DNA of 64,000 nucleotides, from NCBI GenBank assembly GCA_027922465.2, contig BQMF02000428.1:62001-126000 (forward strand). Direction: 5' to 3'. The notes under the pieces were generated by a model. It saw only the letters and a list, made by a program, of their open reading frames with translations. It searched no databases and was not told the origin of the DNA. The translations under genes and the position numbers were made by a program. Of this stretch, positions 58,252-64,000 are shown piece by piece. Numbering within the stretch: the first letter of the stretch is position 1; each line of letters starts with the position of its first letter. This DNA is from Turritopsis dohrnii (Eukaryota > Cnidaria > Hydrozoa > Anthoathecata > Oceaniidae).

Positions 58252-58595
58252 AGGCCGACCTCCACTTGTGCGATTTTGCCCGTACGTACGTACGCAGCCA
58301 GTTTTGCGCATACTCAATGACAACTATTGCTCAACTTTGTTAGTCGTCGACGGCCAGATTTTGTGCGCGTGGAAGTAGGATTCGATTCTACTTTTTCAGG
58401 CGGCCGCGCGGCCATCTAGCATGTGAGTCAATCAAATTTCAAGAAAAATGCAAACATTGCAAAAAATTGTAAACATTGCGAAAAAAAGAAACACTCAACA
58501 CCTGGAGTTTCTTTATTAACTGGAGATTCAAATTAATTGGCCTCACGGCGCCGAGCGGACGTTCGTACGTACGTACGCACAAGTGGAGATCGGCC
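58252..58595. mobile_element. MITE with AGGCCGACCTCCACTTG ends
   Basis: AGGCCGACCTCCACTTGTGCG and the inverse CGCACAAGTGGAGATCGGCCT bound about 344 bp. Inside both ends is CGTACGTACGTACG. TAA flanks both sides, a Harbinger-like 3-bp duplication. No gene. Confidence 0.8.
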
Positions 58596-58774
58596 TTAAT
58601 AAAAACATCAATACAACTAACTCACTTACGCACGTAGCACACCTGTTCTTTTATTGATCTAAAATACAATAGCAGTTAAAGTTTAACAATAAACCTTTTA
58701 TAATAATAAACCTTCGTATGTGTACAAACCTGTGTTTCTTCGTCAAATTCACAGCGAAGAAATGAAATCCGTTA

Positions 58775-59277
58775 GGGACTGTTCACAAATGACGTCAACT
58801 GTTAGGGGGGGGGGGAGGGGGGGTTATACTAAAGTTGACGCTGGTTGACGGGGGAGGGGGGGAGGGGATGTGATACTAGTTGACGTCAACCCACACATTT
58901 TTGCAGAACCTTGATTTTTCTAATTAAGTAAAAGTTTCTTATGAAAATGTTTACACTGAATGTGATGTTGATGTGGTCCGTGTGATGCACGAACGTAAAA
59001 CAATAAGCACAGATGGAGTTTGATCAGAGAAAAATTACACGAAGATCATTTCAAATATTTTCACGTCTTATTAAAAATGCGTAAGAAACTAACATACAAA
59101 AGGACAAGTGGGATGGATGGAAGTTGTTTTGTTTTGGAGGGGGAGGTGGGGGGTCTTCTCAAACGATGACGTCAACTGAGGGAAGGGGGGTAACGCAAAG
59201 TTGACGCAGGTTGACAGAGGGGGGAGGGGGGGTCAAAAATCTTGAAAAAATGGTTGACGTCATTTGTGAACAATCCC
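58775..59277. mobile_element. MITE with GGGACTGTTCACAAATGACG ends and G-runs
   Basis: The left end GGGACTGTTCACAAATGACG and right end CGTCATTTGTGAACAATCCC are inverted; TTA flanks both. Inside are repeated 'gttgacgcaggttgacag'-like units and long G-runs on one strand at 58805-58870 and 59140-59230. 503 bp; no gene. Confidence 0.8.
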
Positions 59278-59908
59278 TTATTAACGAACTAAATTTTTGG
59301 AAATTGTCAGCCAATCAAATGAGCGCATTTTGAGAGTTTTCCTTTATTAGCCAATGAAAACGATCAGCGGCGGGGCTTCCCCATATACTAATCGTAAAAA
59401 ACGCTCTCACCTCTGCGTGGTTTTACGACGAAAAGGGAAAAAATAAGAAGGTATTGACCGTTAAAGAAAAACCAAATATATCACTCTCTAAAATAAAAGT
59501 GGTATGCACAACGCGAATTAGTATATATAGATTTTAAGTGTCAACACAAGAATTCAACCAACTTTACGTGGTAGCATATGCATCTAATGTAAATAGGCTT
59601 CTTACTGTACGAAGATGAATTCAATCTTGAAGGAAGTAACTAGCAGTTCTTTCACAGTGGGCAAAATTATCAAAAAATCACTGCGACAAATAGCGTTTTC
59701 AATGAAATAATGGATAGAAATATGTCTCCATCGCAGTAGTAAATTTATCCATGAGAATGGTTCTTTTCTTCAGCCAACTTTTAACTCAGGGGTTGAGTCG
59801 CCACCAGAGATACTGTAGCTCTAACTTATTCAAAGGCTATTATGCAGTCAGTCCACTGCGTGAGCATGTAAGAAAAATAATTGCTTATGTACATCCTAAC
59901 TAATTAGG

Positions 59909-59965
59909 CAGCGGCGGATCTAGAGGGTAGTCGCAATTTGTGAAGAGGAGTGTTAGCAATTTACT
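59909..59965. mobile_element. Partial copy of the 113-bp hAT-like MITE
   Basis: GGCAGCGGCGGATCTAGAGG followed by 'gtcgcaatttgtgaag' matches the left arm at 37272-37320. The right arm is missing. Confidence 0.6.
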
Positions 59966-60281
59966 ATAAATAAAAAAAAGGTTTAGATAATCCAATTAGT
60001 AATATAGATTAAATTCACAAATTCTGTTAATGCGCTTCCTCACATGATTAATTAAAAATTACCTTTGCATATTTCCTAGCATATCTGCCCTACAGGAAAG
60101 TTATGCATGTTTTATGATAAAATTCAACAGAAAGCTTTTGATCGGTTACATTGTAACCCTTTTTTTCACAGATCATTAAGTGTAACGATACCCACGGTAC
60201 TAATGTATCAATGCAAAGCTAATTGATACTAGCTACGTGAGCCATCTGATTCAATATAAACATTTGTATTAGAAAACAGAA

Positions 60282-61185
60282 ATGTTGGGATTCGTTTGGG
60301 TAAAAATGCGCTGGATCTTGAATCTGAGCTTGCTTCTCATATTAGACAATCAAATTGGTAATGGCGAGCTACCTCCTCAAATCTACATGGACCATGAATA
60401 CAGCTCAGCAAGTATAATACCATGTAAATCAGGCATTATTCCTGCTATTTCCTAGACAGCATGTTTCTTCATTTGTTTCATTTCCCAATTTTATCACATT
60501 TACCAATATATAATGTAGGAAAATAATCGGTCTTTTATTTGTCCATATGCTCTTAGTAATGTCAACAACTTTTAATTTATACAGCCCACTTTTGTACTGG
60601 AAAAGACCCTGGCGGTTATTCAAAATCACTGCTATATACCCCTTCGGTAAACTTAGCCTGTTTCAAGGATTATCTTATTTTTTCTGGGCCACCAGGAAAT
60701 GCATTATCATTTGGAACCTGTCCCTCTGCTGATTACGTGTTTGATCCTACTACCCTTGGTACTGGTGGTTGTTCTCGACAGAACATTGATCCAAATTGTC
60801 CAGGTAATAGATGGCATTATGTTTTAACAAATTACCATAGTAATATATGTATTGTAGATCTTACTTTTGTGCTGTGGCACTAATTTAACTCAATGATTTA
60901 ATTGTACAGTTGAAGTACCAGTACTGCTCAAGTTAAAAACAGTTTGTATTAGAAAATACATGAAAATGATCTTCAAATATTTTACATTGATAGCAAATGA
61001 ATGTGCACAAAAGATTGATGGGTTGTATGGATTTTCGGGAACACATGATTGTCGTTAATACTTGAAATGTTCAAATGAATTCGCCACAGTTTTGAATTGT
61101 CCCCTATCTGGAGATGGTCGGCCATTATATTTCAGTGACACATCAAAGAATTGTACAAGCCATGCTAACCAGAACTGTGTTCCAA
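60282..61185 (+). pseudogene. Secreted chitin-binding type-2 (CBM14) protein, interrupted
   Basis: Exons: 60282-60423 (signal peptide WILNLSLLLILDN), 60585-60803 and 60994-61185, joined in phase 1 each time. Exon 2 holds one peritrophin-A-like domain with the family's cysteine order (FCTGK, LACFKDYL, GTCPSADYVF, GGCSR, PNCP). Exon 3 holds a second (NECAQKIDGLYGF, HDCR, YLKC, LNCP, NCTSH, QNCVP), but codon 61056-61058 is TAA between HDCR and YLKC. Such proteins bind chitin in extracellular matrices such as peritrophic membranes or shells. A donor after exon 3 suggests the gene continued. The stop could be a recent mutation or a pseudogene mark; the spliced frame is otherwise clean. Confidence 0.7.
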
Positions 61186-61949
61186 GTAAATTACTTTTAT
61201 TCGGAATCACCATTTTGTAAAAATTGGAACAAAACTGAATTCTTTAGTTAACACTATAAAAGCTACCTGCTTAGTTTTAAGAGGGTCATAGAACTATCTC
61301 TGTACGTGCAAACAACAAACAACAAGATATAGGTTTTTAATAATATGATTTCCATGGCAGTGACGGTAACATTATTTTGTTCAGATCTTTCTATTTACTT
61401 TTTACAGACTAGTACTCAGTTTGTTTAGAATTCTGTGGTGGGATTTGTATAGTTTAGCTTGTGTTATATCAAATGGTTAGTGTGAAACGTCAAAGTAGAA
61501 ATGCAGTAACGTTCCTCTTGAAATGATCCTAATGCACGCCTAGCGCATATTAATTATGACATGAATTTCTTCCATTGAATTTATCATATATTATGAACTT
61601 TGGTAAAAGCTGTGTTTTTCCAAGCAAGATTAATCTACATAACGTAGCCACGTTGATGTTCTTGATGTTCTGTCTCTTTCTCTGTCTCTGATCTGGCAGT
61701 ATCTAAAAGTGTTATCTTACAATATTTTATATCATACTACATTTTTAATTTCGCACTGTAATGTCACAGAAGTTCATTATGACGTTATGTAATGTCTTTT
61801 AACATGTCTGATATCCCCCTTATTGAATTCTCTAGTTCTCAACAAGTTGTTCAGTCTTTATCTGACTCGGTTTGTACTTCCAGCGTTCGTATGGCACTAT
61901 CTTTTCCTTGAAAATATTTAGCAATGCGACGGAGTTGAGATTTTTTTCT

Positions 61950-62515
61950 TGGCATTATTTCCTGGTCACCAAAAGTTTGGAAAGAATTCCACTAATGTTT
62001 TTTCGTTTGTGTTGTCAACTTTGGTAGGTATTCTCCCTGCTATCTCCTACAAAATTGATTTGTCAACGCTTGAATATGCCGTTAATTGCGATCTTTTCAT
62101 CGTATACAACATAAGGTGTAAAGTTGTTGTTGGCTTTGCCGCGAAGATGGTGATTAGGAGTTAATGGTTTCAAGTTGCTTATGTCATAGCTCACGTATGT
62201 CAATGGAACAGTATTGAAAAGGGCCTCAATATCATCAAAACCACTCATGAAGACAAAATTGTTAACAACTTGCTTTGATATGATAGCTTTGAAAGTTGTC
62301 CAAGAGTTGACCGATCGAACAAGGCACTCCCAAGACAATCCCATGAGGGGAGCATTTGATGTATTGAACTCCCATTTGATTGATTTACCTATTCAATCTG
62401 CAGATTATCCACCAGCTGGATCTATTGCTTGATTTATCTGCACCTCAAAAACTCGTTCTGTTATCTGACTGCAAAACGTTCGGACCTCCACGTCTGTTGA
62501 TGAATCTTATTTATT
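61950..62515 (-). pseudogene. BEL/Pao retrotransposon integrase fragment
   Basis: Minus-strand frames read FINRRGGPNVLQSDNRTSF, then WEFNTSNAPLMGLSWECLV continuing RSVN, and ALFNTVPLTYVSYDISNLKP followed by LTPNHHLRG. This is the order of motifs at the end of BEL/Pao integrases (the second catalytic Asp in SDN, the glutamate helix WE, then the PLT and LTPNH blocks). Stops between blocks and missing upstream domains show a relic. No LTRs were found. Confidence 0.7.
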
Positions 62516-62785
62516 TATTTTATTTATTTATTTACGAATGTTTACCCAGGATAGGGTCCTGCGAAGGAGGTCCTAGAGCATTTAAAGCCCCCATTTGTAA
62601 TGACAGGAACCGCTCTACTAGACAACCACCCTAGACATCATTCCTACTCTCTTGCTGAGTACTAAGCAGAGAGGAATGATTCACACTGTTATAGACGCTG
62701 GCATGACTCGGTCGGGGATTGAACCCGCGACCTTCCGAACAGGAAGCGAGCACTCTACCACAAGGCTACCAGTCGTTCGGTAGTC
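62508..62785 (-). mobile_element. tRNA-derived SINE
   Basis: On the minus strand the element begins CGACTGGTAGCCTTGTGGTA with a box A-like TGGTAGAGTGCTCG and a box B-like GGGTTCAATCCC, followed by a unique body. It ends in a (taaa)n tail, seen on the plus strand as tttattta units at 62508-62533. Size about 275 bp. It interrupts or abuts the BEL/Pao fragment. Confidence 0.75.
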
Positions 62786-62789
62786 TTTC

Positions 62790-64000
62790 AAGCATTTTTA
62801 TAGAATCTAAGTAATTTTGCTACCTACCTTCACTCAACCCCTCATTATTTATGTCTCAATTTGTCCGAAATAGTTGAGTCAAATTTGACAAAACGGTGGC
62901 GTTTAGACTTCTGTTCAATGGCAACTCTCTATCTTCTGTTCGATAAATCGTGGTCTTGACTTTTTTCATTTTACAAACTGCTTCTTTGCTGTGTTCACCA
63001 GCGATTGTCTTAGTGTTATCCATCGTCCATGCTTGATAATTGATAGCAGAGGCTCCTTCAAGTATGCAGATATATCCTATGAATATAACGCACGAGACGT
63101 TTCACAGCATGATAATCACCGTGGAATAAAATCTGATTTTTGGAGGCAAACGGAAATATGCCATGTTTACGTCTTCTACCGACGCGTAAAATACAATATA
63201 CGTCCAGAAATTTATCCATTTTGTTTGTTTGTTTGTTTGTTGTTTGTTTGTTTAACGATCAGTAAAAGTCTGATGTCATTTATTTTGCTTTCTTTCTAAG
63301 TTCATTATTTCATTCCAGCTCCACAATCTCCCTCTTCGAGTCAGTGATAATGTTCCAACTGTCTCACCACTTAGGAGAAATCTGCTCCTTATCTCCCCTT
63401 ATTTTTTCCGACCTATAATTGTCAAGGAAGATGCAGATCCATGCTATCGTTCATACAATTTCAACATTGAGAAACGTTTGAATTCCAACAGACCAGCTTT
63501 TTTCTTCGAGGTTTGTTTTTCGCTTATTATTTTGAAATCGTCAGAATCATCGATTTCCTAAACTACCTCACTCTTAATGCGTTTCAATTCATCCTGGTAT
63601 ACCATATCTGAACCTTTTAGTCAGATGGATTTAAACGAAAACGATCTTGAAGTCAGATCGTTAAGATTAGATTCTCCTGTGATGTCATAAGTGTACCATT
63701 AGTTTGGCTCAATGTGTTCTCAAATCTCTGCAATACGGTTGCTTATCAATACATTAAATCGGTTATTATCATTGTTGATGTACTGAATATTCTACATTGA
63801 GTCTGTCCATCACTTGGATTTCATTCCGGATTCTTTTAAGATCAATTTAAGTTTTCATTTATATATTTCATTATTTACATAGAATTTGTACAATTAAAAT
63901 CATATCCGGGTCTCAACAAGAGAACAAGAAAACAAAATAGAATAAAAGTTTTAAAAATAGGAGAAAACAGAGAATCTCAAAAATTACCTGTTGCAGAATC
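62790..64000. other. Intergenic, nothing firmly recognised
   Basis: A (gttt)n run lies at 63220-63250. The 102-codon frame at 62991-63299 has no recognisable domain and spans the microsatellite. Possible further retroelement remains could not be confirmed. Confidence 0.4.

Overview
The window is AT-rich animal DNA: long intergenic tracts, GT-AG introns, AATAAA signals, an interstitial TTAGGG run, a tRNA-derived SINE and many nested transposons. I cannot fix the species. An aquatic invertebrate (cnidarian- or mollusc-like) fits best, and that is inference. There is no operon structure, CRISPR array or rRNA.

Layout. 0-15.5 kb: repeats plus three genes (3.8, 7.6 and 13.8 kb) for small secreted cysteine-rich peptides. 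They sit in duplicated blocks, with a remnant copy at 5.3 kb and a 2-kb inverted-repeat element full of CRE palindromes at 8.8-10.8 kb. 15.6-26.6 kb: a 10.05-kb DNA transposon (16003-26052; TIR TACGGAAGC, 6-bp target duplication GTTTTT) nested in a smaller TIR element (4-bp duplication GAGC). The big element carries two convergent genes: a multi-domain HECT E3 ubiquitin ligase (+) and a 12-exon IS3/retroviral-type DDE integrase (-). The integrase is broken by a 1.87-kb Helentron-like insertion exactly inside one exon. 26.75-37.46 kb: a Harbinger-like TIR pair (TTA duplication) holding a THAP remnant, a second Helentron-like insertion, a small Harbinger-like MITE and a second, decayed HECT+integrase element (29968-35398; duplication GAAAAG). 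37.5-48.6 kb: MITEs and two more cysteine-rich peptide genes (44.5 and 47.8 kb), with a tandem repeat insertion between them whose empty site is still visible. 49-64 kb: LINE reverse transcriptase fragments, more copies of a roughly 850-bp repeat, several MITEs, a chitin-binding-domain gene with an in-frame stop, a BEL/Pao integrase remnant and a SINE.

Two systems stand out. First, five related prepropeptide genes encode a C-terminal module whose cysteine spacing is (nearly) palindromic, C-x7-C-x3-C-x4-C-x3-C-x7-C, in two subfamilies. One member has lost cysteines 3 and 4 together, which predicts a C3-C4 disulfide. Second, two diverged transposons share one plan, TAYGGAAGC TIRs, 6-bp duplications, and a HECT ligase facing an integrase. 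This implies that the ubiquitin ligase is a regular passenger or partner of the transposase. Functions of the peptides (defence, venom or signalling) are not shown by the sequence.
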